A DNA stretch of 64,000 nucleotides from Anastrepha obliqua (taxonomy: Eukaryota; Arthropoda; Insecta; Diptera; Tephritidae). Positions within the stretch are counted from its first letter, which is position 1; every line of letters begins with the position of its first letter. The stretch spans positions 96,727,784-96,791,783 of the forward strand of contig NC_072893.1 in NCBI RefSeq assembly GCF_027943255.1. The letters are read 5' to 3'. The notes below the pieces were generated by a model, which saw nothing but the letters and a program-made list of their open reading frames with translations, was not told where the DNA came from and did no database searches. The position numbers were made by a program, and so were the translations under genes. Below, one piece after another: positions 22,340 through 34,109 of this stretch.

Positions 22340-24600
22340 CTAAATTAAGCACTAAGATCATTGAAATTTTCTGATCGTATCCCACTCTCTCATTCCATTT
22401 GCCATTGATCAACTTGAAGTCTTTAAAAAGTACATAGATCGTTCCTTGCTCTCCCGCTTGCATGGCAGATGCCCCTTTTGCCAGTTCACCAGCTTTTTCG
22501 TTACCTTCTATGTTCCGGTATCCCGGGACCCAAATTAAGGTTACTTTATGATTTTCACTCAAGTTGGTGAGGCTATTCCTACTTTGCTCCACCACTTCAG
22601 AGGTTGTTATAGCCGCGTCCACTGCCTGTATTGCAGAAAGAATAGCGATATTGCCCTTAAAAGAGAAATCTGGGATTAGTAACCTACAGACTTCCCCAAT
22701 TGCTAGTACTTCCGCTTGGAAGACGCTGCTGGTATTAGGGAGACGCACAGATTTTTCAATTCCAAGTCTATGAGAATATATACCAGCTCCAACACCACAA
22801 TCCATTTTACTGCCATCTGTATAGACTGTGGTATCGAAGGTGTTTAGAGAGAATCCCTTATTCCATTCTTCCTTAGATGGAAAGAGTGTGGCAAAATCCC
22901 TATTGAACGTTACCATCGGGACGATGTGGTCAGTCCTCAACGTGATTAGCTGAGCTTGTCGCAATAATAGACTAGCGTGACCATAAGTTTTTTCTTTCCA
23001 GCGACCCACTTCATTTAACCTAAATGCACTCATGGTTGCCGTCTTCTTTATATGTAGGTCTATTGGAATAACGTGTGCCAGTGATTTGAGAGACTCTCTA
23101 GGACATGATCTGATTGCACCGAGCGTTATTGCACAGGCTGATCTTTGTATTCTGCCGAGTAATTTGGAATTGTACTCTCTCCCTAGAGCTTTCCACCAAA
23201 CTACCGAACAATACCATAAAATAGATCGTATAACCGCCTTACACAGCCATAATGTATGCTTAGGTTCAAGGCCTCATCCTCTTCCAAGCATACGTTTGCA
23301 GGCATATAAAGCAATTTCTGCTTTCCTTACCCGTTCTTCGACATTTAACTTCCAGCTACTGGGTGATAGTGAAAGAGTTTGTCCGTTGATATTTGGTAGA
23401 GTAAAAGTTGGTACCTTCTATCTGGTGGTAAAAAGCATAAGTTCTGTTTTACGCGGGCTTAAACTTGGGCCACAGAAGAGTTAAGCTCGCCTAACCCCCG
23501 TTGGATGATCCCACTGATCGTATTGGGAGACAGTCCTGACAGCAGGCGTACGCCACTACTTTAACCCCTTTAACCCCACCTCCATTAAGTTTTATCAAGA
23601 TTTTGCTGATCACCCATAGCCAAAGAAGTGGGGATAATACTCCCCCCTGTAGAGTGCCCCCGTGGATCTTCTTGGTTATGTTGATATTACCCATATTAGC
23701 TTTGATGGTCCTGGTTTCTAGAATGGAGATGGCCCAGTTACTAATGCAACTGTCCACCTCTAGGCCTATCAACGCCCGTTGGATGCCATCTGTACCAACA
23801 TTGTTAAAGGCGCCTTCTATATCCAAGAATGCCGCCATGGTATAATATTTGCTCTCTAGAGAGCCCTCTATTGTTCGGATTACCTCGTGAAGCGCTGACT
23901 CCGTAGATTTGCCTTTAAGGTATGCGTGTTGTGCAGTCGATATACCAGAGCCCTCCAAAGAGCTTCTGAGGTGCATATCCAAAAGTCTTTCAAAAGTTTT
24001 TAACAGGAAAGACGAAAGACTTATTGGCCTGAAGTCCTACGCTGATTCATGTCACCTCCTACCTACTTTTGGCATGAAGGCGACCTTGACTAGTTTCCAA
24101 CTATCTGGAATATGGCCTAAGTTTAAACCCACTTTAAAAATTTCCTCTAGCCATGGTAGGATACAGTCCAAGGTTTCCTGTAACATCTTTGGAATGATCC
24201 CATCTGGCCCCGGAGATTTAAGGGTGAGAAAGATTTGATTGCCCATGCAACCTTTTCCTTGGTAATAATTTCATTTGCAAGATGCTGTGGATTATATTGG
24301 CTCCGCCTAATATTTCACCTCCCACTTTCGTGAGCGCTGCATCCCGGAAAATGCGTGTTTAGCAGAAGCTCTAGCGGTTCTTCTGCCATAGTAGTCCAAG
24401 TTCCATCAGATTTCTTAACCCAAGAAGCCATTGAGCGGTCTTTGGAAAGAACACGGCTGAGCCTAGCAGAATTCCTGGTGGATTCGATTGACGAACAAAA
24501 TTCCCTCCAGCTCTCTTTTTTGGCTACGCTGATTGCCTTCTTGTACTGTCTCTACTTTGGAAAAGGCTATAATCACGCAAGCATGCTATGGTAATTCCAT
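22340..24600 (-). pseudogene. RNase H-bearing LINE ORF2, long degraded copy
   Basis: Reading from 24600 on the minus strand: SPGPDGIIPKMLQETL (RT start); STAQHAYLKGKSTESALHEV; YYTMAAFLDIEGAFNNV (first RT Asp); HGGTLQGGVLSPLLW. The active-site box is broken: GVKVVAYA is followed directly by sequence downstream of ADD, a deletion with frameshift near 23540. Then come LWLCKAVIRSILWYCSVVWW and a fairly good RNase H: TVYTDGSKMDCGVGAGIYS, FQAEVLAIG, VTLIWVPGYRNIEGNEKAGE. In it the third acidic motif SDSQA has become LSAIQA and ADELA has become AGELA. Upstream of about 24250 frames are broken. Confidence 0.8.
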
Positions 24601-25513
24601 ATGATCTTAGTTGTACGTATGATCTAGGTTTTAACATTGTACGTATGTTCCATGTTGAGATTTTTATATCATAGTCCATTATTCGTTGCGAGAGTCAATA
24701 TCTTCTAGACTTGTTTATTCGAGGCCCAATTGTTGTTGGATTTGTAGCAGTAATTTTTGTGCTGAGATGAGGTTGCTAGCCTGAAACACAGTTCGCTTTC
24801 GGGAATTCTCCCCTAGTATATTTTGTTCCCCGTTCTTCCACTGAAGTTTCTCTTTTTTTAGAGGTATTTAATCTCCAGTCGGTGTTAGCAGCATCTCCAC
24901 GCGCAGGCGAAACTAGGGAAATTGGAAGCGACAGGTGAAAGACTTAATTTCATTAGATCTGTCATCGAGTCACACTTCGCTCCCCTTGATTTTCTTACAC
25001 CTACCGGAATTCTTCGTAACGCTTTTCCTTTCTATCTAGATAAGTGCACTTCGAAATTTTAAAGAGATATCGAGTTCCAGCTTGATAGATTTCTCAGTTC
25101 CAAGAAAAATTTTGTGTGTTATTTAACTCTAGCTTTTAGTTTAGTTAGACGTAAGTTTTTAATTTAAATATACAGTTATTTAACTATGTATTATCAGTTT
25201 GAATTCATGCTTTTTTGACTTCAATATAAGTAAATAAAATAATTGCGAATAGACCAAAATTGTACCGACAGATTTAGTCACTGGATAAACTAACTAAAGG
25301 AAGAAGATTTGCCACAATTGGATAAGAAGAGCTCAGCCTGTTAGCGCATAATTAATTCAGTGTTACTAATTGTCAATCATTTGTGCTTGCAAGGTTATAA
25401 CCTTTGTCTTTATAAAATTGTTAAATTTCTTTTCACCTTGACTGTTGATGGAGAAGGTCACATAACCTTGAAAGCGCGAATATAAGTATGAGTAAGCCAA
25501 TGACTTAAACATT
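24601..25513. other. Unassigned region
   Basis: No coding feature recognised. The first ~100 bp may still belong to the LINE. Confidence 0.4.
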
Positions 25514-25515
25514 AT

Positions 25516-25545
25516 ACGAGGGTTGCCTTTTATATTTTGCGCCAT
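25516..25545 (+). repeat. Isolated mariner-type terminal inverted repeat
   Basis: CGAGGGTTGCCTTTTATAT after TA resembles the end CGAGGGGTGCCTTTTATAT of the mariner at 45876. No transposase is recognisable downstream and no partner repeat was found. Confidence 0.4.
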
Positions 25546-25833
25546 TGCAGCACTACCTGTGATGAGCTGTGATTCCTTATCTTTATTAAAAGGTGTTGGA
25601 TTTTCTAACCTTCCCTTACGAGCTTTATTTGTACTTTTTTGAATGAGTTAAAAAAATTTATCTCGCACAAAAGACGAACTTGTTAAAATTGCGGTACATT
25701 GATTTATTAAAATTTTTGACGTGGATTCTTCTTCTTCTTCTTTATTTGCCAATTCGATTCCGAATATAGGCGATCATACAATTTATACAATATATATTAC
25801 AATTAAATATCGAATTACAAAAATATTTTACGT

Positions 25834-26880
25834 TTAATATAAATTTGTTATAATTTCATGATAAAGGTCTCGATTTCTCCTAGTCTCCAATAAAGTTCCC
25901 ACATTGCCGATTCCAGTCCAATGTCTTGTATTTCTCAGCCAGGATAGTTGTTTTCTGCCCATGCCTCGTTTGCCTTCTATTTTTCCTTGCAAGATTAGTT
26001 GAAGTACATGATATTTGTTGTTTCTCATAATATGACCCAAATACGCAGCTTTTCTTCTTTTTATGGTGGTTAGTAATTGTCGATCATGCTGAATTCTACG
26101 CAATACTTCAGCATTTGTTACTCTATCTGTCCAGGATATTCTTACAATTCTTCTATATATCCACATTTCAAATGCTTCTATTTTATTCATTTCAGTGATT
26201 TTAATGGTCCATATCTCCATAGCATACAGAAGTACAGACAGCTCGTAACATTTAACGAATCGAATTTTTAATTTAATATTGAAGTCATGATTATTAAGAA
26301 CCTTTTCGTACTTATGGAATGCAGCCCTAGAAATTTCAATTCGAGCTTTTATTTCTTTTGAAGAATTCCAATTTTCCTTAATCCAGCAACCTAAGTATTT
26401 GAAATTTTTTACTGTTTCTATGAGCATGTCATTAATTGTTAAGCTTGTGTCAGCAGAGGTGTTTTTTCTGCTGACAATCATATATTTAGTTTTATTAATA
26501 TTAATTTTTAAACCGAAGTTTTTACTGCAACGCGTAACAACATTGACTAGCTCCTGTAGTCCACTTAGACTGTCTGATAAGAGAGTTGTGTCGTCAGCGT
26601 ATCTGATGTTGTTAATGTTTGTCCCATTTACTTTAATGCAAGTTTCTAATCCTTGGAGGGATTCTTGAAAGATTCTTTCGGAGTAGATGTTAAATAGTAT
26701 CCTTGTCTAACCCCTCTTAGTATAGGTATAGCGTCTGTAGTTTCGTTGTTAATGTTAACTTCTGCAGTTTGCTATCAATAAGGATTGCGTATACATTGAA
26801 TTTCTTTTGTATCCATATCCATGTTTTGTAGAAACTCAATGAGCTTATTGTGCTGAACAGTGTCAAACGCTTTTTCATAA
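25834..26880 (-). pseudogene. LINE reverse transcriptase, active site to C-terminus
   Basis: From 26880 the minus strand reads YEKAFDTVQHNKLIEFLQNM, then a stop and ILFNIYSERIFQESLQGLE. INNIRYADDTTLLSDSLSGL holds an intact RT active site. From 26481 an uninterrupted 215-codon frame follows: FKYLGCWIKENW, YELSVLLYAMEIWTI, WIYRRIVRISWTDRVTNAEV, AAYLGHIMRNNKYHVLQLI, GKIEGKRGMGRKQLSWLRNT. These are the usual C-terminal motifs of arthropod endonuclease/RT LINEs. Stops in the upstream part show it is inactive. Confidence 0.8.
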
Positions 26881-26882
26881 TA

Positions 26883-28189
26883 AAGGGTGATCAATTAAGA
26901 GGAGTTTTTTTCATTTGCGTTTTTTTTTACAGATCGCGCGCGAGTTGTGGCAAACTGTCATCGTGGATTTGTTGAACAGCGTTTGGCATTTCATCATGGA
27001 AAGACTCACACCGCAACAACGTCTACAAATTGTTCAACTGTATTATGAAAATCAGTGTTCTGTGACAAATGTTTTTCGTGCGCTTAGACCGCATTATGGT
27101 CAACATAATCGGCCTGCCTTAAACCCTATTCGACATACCATCAACAAATTTGAATCCGAATATTCATTGGTGGATAATTCTCGACCGAATAGACCACGTC
27201 CAGCAAGAAGCATTGAGAATATAGCGGCAGTAGCAGAGAGTGTACGTGAAAACTGCGATGAATCGATTCGGCACCGTTTTCAGCAACTTGGACTGTCGTA
27301 TGGAGCAACTTGGTCAATTTTACGGAAGGATCTTCATTTAAAAGTATACAAAATACAGCCTGTACAAGAACTAAAGCCAAATGACCTTCCTGCACGTCAC
27401 CGTTTTGCTGATTGGGCTCTTGAAAAGATTGTAGAAGATCCGCTGTTTTCGAGCAAAATTTTGTTCAGCGATGAGGCGCATTTCTGGCTCAATGGTTACG
27501 TCAATAAGCAAAATTGCCGTATTTGGGATGAAGAGCAACCAGAACAGGTTCAAGAGCTACCTTTACACCCAGAGAAAACAACGGGGTTGGTGGGGTTTAT
27601 GGGCTGGTGGAATCATCGGTCCATATTTTTTCAAAAATGATGATGGCCGCAACGTAACTGTGAATGGTGCTCGCTACCGTACCATCATATCGGACTTTTT
27701 GCTACCTGAAATTGAATCTAATGATCTCTACGACATTTGGTTTCAACAAGACGGAGCCACTTGCCATACAGCTCGTGAAACAATGACTTTATTGAGAAGT
27801 CATTTCGGAGAGCAGCTGATTTCACGTTTAGGACCTGTGAGTTGGCCACCAAGATCTTGTGATATCACACCTTTGGACTTTTTTCTTTGGGGATTCGTGA
27901 AGTCCAAGGTCTATGCTGATAAACCAGCTACGATTGAAGCTCTGGAAGCCAACATTACGCGTGTTATTCACGACATACCAGTCGAAATGCTCGAACGAGT
28001 GATTGAAAATTGGACCTTCAGAATGGACCACCTTAAGCGTAGTTGCGGCCAACATTTGAATGAAGTCATATTCAAAAAGTAAATGTCAAAGAATGTCCTT
28101 TCAAATGATAAATAAAGGTTTTGAACATAATTTACATTTTTCTTTTTTTTTTAACTATTGAAAAAAGCACCTCATGATTGATCACCCGT
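26883..28189 (+). mobile_element. Complete DD41D (rosa-type) element, 1307 bp
   Basis: The TA duplications are at 26881-26882 and 28190-28191. The left end AAGGGTGATCAATTAAGAGG matches the right end read inward, ACGGGTGATCAATCATGAGG. It contains a nearly intact plus-strand transposase. It sits in the RT frame of a minus-strand LINE; removing it with one TA rejoins CFI-YYEKAF in frame. Confidence 0.92.
26996..28082 (+). pseudogene. DD41D transposase, single +1 frameshift
   Basis: Start chosen at MERLTPQQRLQIVQLYYENQ (26996), the conserved N-terminus of other copies here. HTH motifs follow (VTNVFRALRPHYG; ESIRHRFQQLGLSYGATWSI). Catalytic Asp codons: GAT 27470 (ILFSDEAHF), GAC 27750 (WFQQDGATC), GAC 27876 (DITPLDFFLWG). 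The last two are 42 codons apart, i.e. 41 residues between. One +1 change at 27583-27595, where KTTVWCGLWAGG is expected, breaks the frame. The rest is open to the stop after LNEVIFKK. About 360 codons if repaired. It is the least damaged transposase in the window. Confidence 0.9.
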
Positions 28190-28191
28190 TA

Positions 28192-28310
28192 TATGAAACA
28201 CATTAACACATATCTTCGGACGTCTCTGCAATTTTTAACTAATAATTGAATACAAAATAGCGAAGGCATGTGCCCATGCCTTCTTTAAATCCTTAAATGA
28301 ATTTCATGAA
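28192..28310 (-). pseudogene. LINE RT segment upstream of the DD41D insertion
   Basis: Minus strand: a GFKEGMGT-like stretch, then SLFCIQLLVKNCRDVRRYVL and MCFIYYEKAF spanning the insertion point. The usual MCFIDYEKAF shows that the catalytic Asp codon is now Tyr. Confidence 0.65.
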
Positions 28311-28324
28311 TACCAAAGAAAATT

Positions 28325-28770
28325 TGCTTTCATTGGATACCGCATAATTTGACAACAGCCCAAGAAACGAACTCATGTCGATTGACGTAAAAAAATGTGG
28401 AATAAATTCTGCCTCGGCGGGTCAAAGCACGTCTATGGCATCGTAACAGGTGAAGAATGTTAGATCCAAGCATATGAGCCGGAAACAAAGTAGCTATCAG
28501 CAATATGGGTGCTCCGAGGCGAGCTTCATCCAAACAAAACTTGTTCTTGGAAGAAGCATCTCAAAGCTAATGGGCGGCAGTCTATTCTGAGTGGTACACA
28601 GCAATCTATGTACTTGCCTGAAGTTTTAGGAGAATTAAGGAAAACTAGCCGTCGAAGACGAAAGATCCTTCGCCAGGGCAATGCGAGCTCTCACGTATCG
28701 GCTCACACAAAAGATTTTTCAGCACGAATATTGAATAATGCAAGCCAATTGCTGTTTTATTCTCCAGTCA
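28325..28770 (+). pseudogene. mariner (DD34D) relic
   Basis: Plus-strand fragments align with the 14.5 and 46 kb mariner family: RWIPHNLTTAQET against RWIAHNLSIAQKK, then PEVLGELRKTSRRRRKILRQ and GNASSHVSAHTKDFSARILN against the second catalytic site region. The second Asp is now Gly. Stops in nearly every segment indicate an old copy. Confidence 0.65.
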
Positions 28771-31611
28771 ACAAAAGGCCGTAATTTTATGCTGACTGCA
28801 AATGTCAGATACACTCTATGGTTTTCCATTGCTCGCTTTTTGCTATATTATATCTTTATCTTTTACTGGATAATTTCTCATTAAAGTAAGTCAATCAATC
28901 ATAAAAAAAGAGGTTGTCTGTAAAGTCAGTTTACTGACGATAGTTTAACGTGACAACGGCATAAGAAAATACTGATGTAATGGTTGCAATTTTCAAAACA
29001 AAATTCTAATTTTATTTGTTTTATAGATATTTTGTCCTATTCTCAACAGAGAAATGGTTCATTACCATGCACACAGGAAGAAGGCATATGCAAATACAAA
29101 TATGTGAATTTATGTATGTACATATGCGCATATACATATGTACATATGTATGCTCACTCAAGTACGTGTGCAGATGTCGAACGTTGCCGAATGCGGGGGC
29201 CGATTGTGCTCTTTGTCGTTCGTTCCGCGCTTTCGCTTGCAGTTCATGCAAGGTAACGACCATGAGAAAGGTAACGACGATTGAGCAAGGTAACGACACA
29301 TTTTTTCGTGCTTGCAGCCGGCTAAATCGAATTATAAGACGTTATCACGTCAAAAAGTAAGTTGATGCAAAATCTCTGCTATATTCCTTAAACAACTCCG
29401 TAATCCATGAACAGCATTGAATTATTTTCGTTGTAAATACTTCCAACTTACTCGAAGAGCTTCTTAAATTTCAAGGGTAGTGCATCAGCAGCTCGAACCT
29501 GCATTCACCGGATCATACTGCAAGAAACTTTCCCCAGCCAGTTAATAGCGCAAGTTGCCATATAATTACAATTTAATTACCGCAACTCATTGCGCAAACG
29601 TCAATAAACTTAACTGCACGCGACAAAACTTTTACAGATTACCGAAAAACTTGTAGGAATGGAAGTGAAAGTGAAAACCGTGAAAGTGCAAAGACTCAAT
29701 ACAATTTACTGTAGCTTATTTAAACGTAAACATGCAACCAGATTTTGGTAATAACTAGTTGAGTAGTAAGTTGGCGTGTAATTTAAGGCTTGCGTGAAAC
29801 AAATTTACGGTTTGTCGAGTAGTTGTGTTTTCGAAAAGGCTGACACCTAAAAACAAGCAAGCGCACCAAAAATAGAAGCTTTTAAGGTGGTAGTTCGCAG
29901 CGCCGAATTTCCAAAAGTAAAAGTTTAAAAGAGAAATGTAAAAGAGGTGCAGAAAACGAATTTAAACTGTTAGTTGTGGTGACAGAAATTGGCATGCCAA
30001 CGTCAAGAATTCGACATAAATTCCTACTTACTACAGGCATTTGAGCTTCATATTTATTTATTTATTTATGTTTTCACTTTTTCTTATGAATGCCTTGTAT
30101 GCTCGTATTAGTGTCAGTTAGTGTCGCCATCACGCCTCAGCATGAGACTATATGAACACGTGACATATTAAACAAAAGCACAAAGCCAACTAGCAGCAAG
30201 GTGAAGCATAGAAATGATGAAAAAATGAAAGAGAAACAATGCAAAATAATTTGTAAGGAAATAAAAACACCTCCGAAAGTGTGCAACTGGGCGTATACGT
30301 GATGACGGAGCTCTGCACGTAGCCACCTCAACACTAAAGTATGCATTCTGTTTTCCATACACACAAACAAATATCCATCTACTACTACACTCCAACGTAA
30401 TAGAAAACCCCACTTTGACATTTCGCGTGTAAAATTCAACGATTTAATGCTTTACTAACCTTTTTCGGCACAACTTTGGAGAACAATGGCGACCTTCACT
30501 ACGGGGTACGGTGTTTCGTTCAGTTCATGCTCGGTCGCAAAGCAGTATCTGCAATATAAGGAAGGACCACAAACTATGAGTATGAAGAGCTTCGTATACT
30601 GGCTTTTAGACACTTGATTATATACTGGCCAGAATAAAATATACATCTACAAATTTGAGGATTGGTGAGAAGGGTTTAAAAAAATCACACAAAATATACG
30701 TATACTATATTCGTATATGTTGAGTTTTGTTGTAATCTTTCCACTGAAAAGCGAACAATTCTCTACTGGGTAGGAAAATTTGTGGTCTATGCCAAAGCAC
30801 AAATCCGAAAAAAATTTGTAAGTAAAAATAGAACCTGCTGAGCTATTCAAGAACCAATTCGAGAGTTTGGTGGCGCGTTAACTCCTGCACTTCTGAACGG
30901 CTAAAAACAGTATACGATAAGCGCTTTGCAGTCATGATTATAGACTGATATTGTAGACATGCTTATGGGCAATTTTCGATTTGAGCAAGATGGGACCTAT
31001 GCAGAAAAGCGCATATGTAGGATGGCACACAATGCTAAATTATCCATTACTAAATTAACATTAGATTTACGGCCAATTTGAGCCATTATAATTCTAATGC
31101 TGTAAATATAAGTATATAAAACTGAAATATTATTATTTTTAAATACATATGTTCGTTTTTAATTATGTACAAAAATAAAGGCAAATACCTATAGAATACT
31201 CCGCTCCGTTAATTGCTTTAAGCAAATAAAACTTATGGGTTACGTAAAGAAAGTTTTTATCAGAATTCTCTAAAACTGTTGCTTGAATATTCATGATCAA
31301 TCTTGTCAATTTATTTGTTAGCTGGCGTCAAAAGGTGTCTTATTTACTCAACTCTTTCATCATTCCGTTTTATACATCGTATGAACAGAACTTTTTTGGT
31401 AAAATAATATAATTTAAAAATGCATTTTGCGGCAAAAATTTCGTTCACCAAGATGATTCAAATAATTCTTTGGAAAAGGTGAAGTGAAATAGAGGAAAAA
31501 GTGAATAGCACTAAATTTCGAGTATTTAAGAAGAGGATTTTTGTTATATAGGAGCCTATCAAACAAACAGCGAGGATTATTTCTGATTCTGAAACCGAAA
31601 ATGAATTACTA
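28771..31611. other. Longest block without recognised mobile DNA
   Basis: 2.8 kb with no transposon-like frame. 29160-29300 and 29500-30000 are GC-richer than the surroundings. I see no ORF with domain-like sequence, so a host regulatory or untranslated region is possible but unproven. Confidence 0.35.
29249..29297 (+). repeat. Three spaced AAGGTAACGAC units
   Basis: AAGGTAACGAC at 29250, 29268 and 29287, about 18 bp apart, separated by similar AT-GAG(C) spacers. Confidence 0.6.
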
Positions 31612-32870
31612 CTGTGGGCAAAAGGTAAAGTGAATTTGGTTGTAAAATGAAAAATCTTTATTTATTCTTGTAAATCAATTTCATTCCCTTCAAGGCAATC
31701 CCCTCTTGATGAAATACACTTATGCCAACGATTTTTCCAATCCCCGAAACATGCCAAACAGTCCATTTCCGGTATAGCCATCAGCACCTTCTTCGATTCA
31801 GCTTTTATCTCTCCATCGACTCGAAACGCGTTCCCCGGAGTGGTCTCTTGAGTTTTGGGAATAGCCAGAAGTTACACGGAGCCAAATCAGGCGAATACGG
31901 TGGTTGCGGAACGATATGCGTGGAATTTTTGGCGAAATAGTCACGAAGAACGAGTGCAGTGTGATATGGTGCATTATCGTGATGCAAAAACCAAGAGTTG
32001 TTGGCCCATAATTCTGGTGTTTTTAGAAGTATTGCTTCACGTAAACGACGCATAACGCTCAAACAATATTCCTTATTAACAGTTTGGCCAGGTGGAAGGA
32101 ATTCATAGTGCACCACACCACGAAAATCGAAAAAAACTGTCATCATGACCTTTATTTTTGAACGACTTTGACGTGCTATTTTCGGTCTGGCCTCGCCTTT
32201 AGCACGATATTCGCTTGATTGGTCGGTTGTTTCAGGGTCCTAAGCATAAATCCAAGTCTCATCTCCCGTAATGATGCATTTGAGCTTGTCCTGGTAGTCT
32301 GAAAGCATTGTTTCACACACATCAACGCGACGACTTTTTTCCAAGAAATTGAGAGTTTTCGGTACCAAACGAGATTTGACTTTGCCCAAATGGCTTTTCA
32401 AAATGGTTTTCACAGACTCTTCTGATATTCCGATCATATCAGTAAGATCTGTAACAGTCAACCGACGATTTTTGAGCACTAACTCCTTCACTTTATTGAC
32501 GTGTTGGTCATCTGTTGACGTCGATGGTCGTCCGGAGGGCTCCAAGTCATCAACACGTTCTCGACCCTCTTTGAAGTCTTTGTACCACTTATAAACATTT
32601 TTCTGCGACATGGTCGAATCACCAAATGCCTTCTGCAACATGCCAAACGTTTCCGCAGCCGAAGTTTCATTCCGCAAACATAATTTGATGGCACTTCTCT
32701 GCTCAATCAAATCAGACATTGTAAAAATCGAAAAATGCACTCTTGGTCGTTTGGTAAACACAAGCGTAAATATATTACTGATAATGACATTCACATGAAA
32801 GTTGGCCCAGATGTTATTAACAGTGCTGCCAACTCATGAAAAAAAACTAGAGTGAAATTTTAATCCCTGC
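31612..32870 (-). pseudogene. mariner (DD34D) transposase, near full length, disabled
   Basis: The start is at 32718 (MSDLIEQRSAIKLCLRNE), with both HTH regions (MLQKAFGDSTMSQKNVYKWY; LTVTDLTDMIGISEESVKTI). The first catalytic Asp lies in CIITGDETWIYA, followed immediately by TAG (near 32239). It continues VMMTVFFDFRGVVHYEFLPP and WFLHHDNAPYHTA (second Asp), then SPDLAPCNFWLFP, where the third Asp has become Asn. A one-base loss near 31805 shifts the frame, after which PEMDCLACFGDWKNRWHKC can still be read to about 31665. Terminal repeats are not resolved, so element limits are approximate. Confidence 0.85.
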
Positions 32871-33519
32871 AATGACGAAATTTCCACCGGAAAAGCTGCT
32901 GACGGGACTTCATGGAAAGCATTGAATGGAGGTAGAGCTGTAGGTAGATTACCAGGTTATACCGCATTCAAGTAGGTCTCGGGTCGAACTGCCTATGCTA
33001 TAGTAAAAGGTATCTTCTGCTGGTGTTTTCAAATTGATTATTGAAGAAGGCATAATGGCATATATAAAATCATGCAACGAACTTGAAGCTCGTAGAATCC
33101 TTAAACAAGAATGGATAGTTACGAAATTAGAATTATAGCAATTTTGTATTTCAAAAATATATATTAGTTTATGTGTAAAAAATATTTCTGATGAAGTTCC
33201 TGATAATAAACCTTTTATTTCAAATTGCAAAAAGCTTCAGTTTTGTAATATGAGTCGAATTTTCTCACTTCAATAAAAATTGGTATATAATCAACACTCG
33301 TAAATCTAGTGTTAAGCAGCAAAAATCGAATCGATATTTGAACACAAAATTTAGCAATCATTTTGTCAAGCATCCTGGTGTTGTTATTTTTATGTCTCGT
33401 CTATATTTCTCACAATAGATTTTTATTATATTTTTTGTATTTTATTTTTGATCCACTCTTCTTCAAGACAGATGATCTTGGCTATACACGCTGCATCATT
33501 TTTCTGTTAGGATCTCCCA
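32871..33519. other. Unassigned AT-rich region
   Basis: No feature recognised. Confidence 0.4.
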
Positions 33520-33760
33520 GTATACAGTTACTTGGTCACCAAGTTTTGCCATACCACAGCATCATCATGATAAAAGGTTTGATAAACGGGAAGATAAAAG
33601 AAAACGCAAGGAGAAAATGGGGGAAAACAAACGGCCAATGTCGATGCGGGACTCTTCAGAAAGCATGGTTTCTACGCCAACAAGGTCACACTGGGCCTTT
33701 AGGTCGTTGGGCTTTAAGCAAATCCCTTAACGTAAGTGTAATCCCCAATTCACATAACTA
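33520..33760 (+). pseudogene. Possible LINE C-terminal remnant
   Basis: A plus-strand frame with KGLINGKIKENARRKW and, later, LQKAWFLRQQGHTGPLGRWA resembles the linker between RNase H and the Cys/His tail of R1-like LINEs. The likeness is weak. Confidence 0.3.
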
Positions 33761-34109
33761 AGCTTTAAGTCAAGATGTATTAATTTTACTAGGCCAGATT
33801 TTTCTCAGTAATATAAACACTGATTAAAACTTTTTTTTCCACCTAGCTTGTTCGTGGTGAACCACTGTGCACTATGGCGATTATATGTATACTGTATGCA
33901 TAGCTGCATACAAACTTGCCTTTTGGATGTAAATATTTGTGAGAAATGTTAAGAGAAAAATATGCAAACATTGTTGAGCTACCTAACACAGACCCATGCT
34001 AGTGCGTATTTTATATGTGTGTCAGTATGTGTTTGCGCACACTTTTATATGGCTGCAATTAGGTCTCAGTTTCAAATAGCTACTATTGTTGTTGTACGAA
34101 AAAACTGCC
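33761..34109. other. Unassigned region
   Basis: No feature recognised. Confidence 0.4.

Larger units (their letters stand above)
25727..28310 (-). mobile_element. LINE with (GAA)n tail, interrupted by a DD41D element
   Basis: The minus-strand LINE runs 28310-28192 and 26880-25727, with the DD41D element between. Its 3' tail is a run of GAA (CTTCTTCTTCTTC on the plus strand, 25727-25740). The interruption falls inside the RT frame. Clade not assigned; the tail and C-terminal motifs are RTE-like. Confidence 0.75.
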
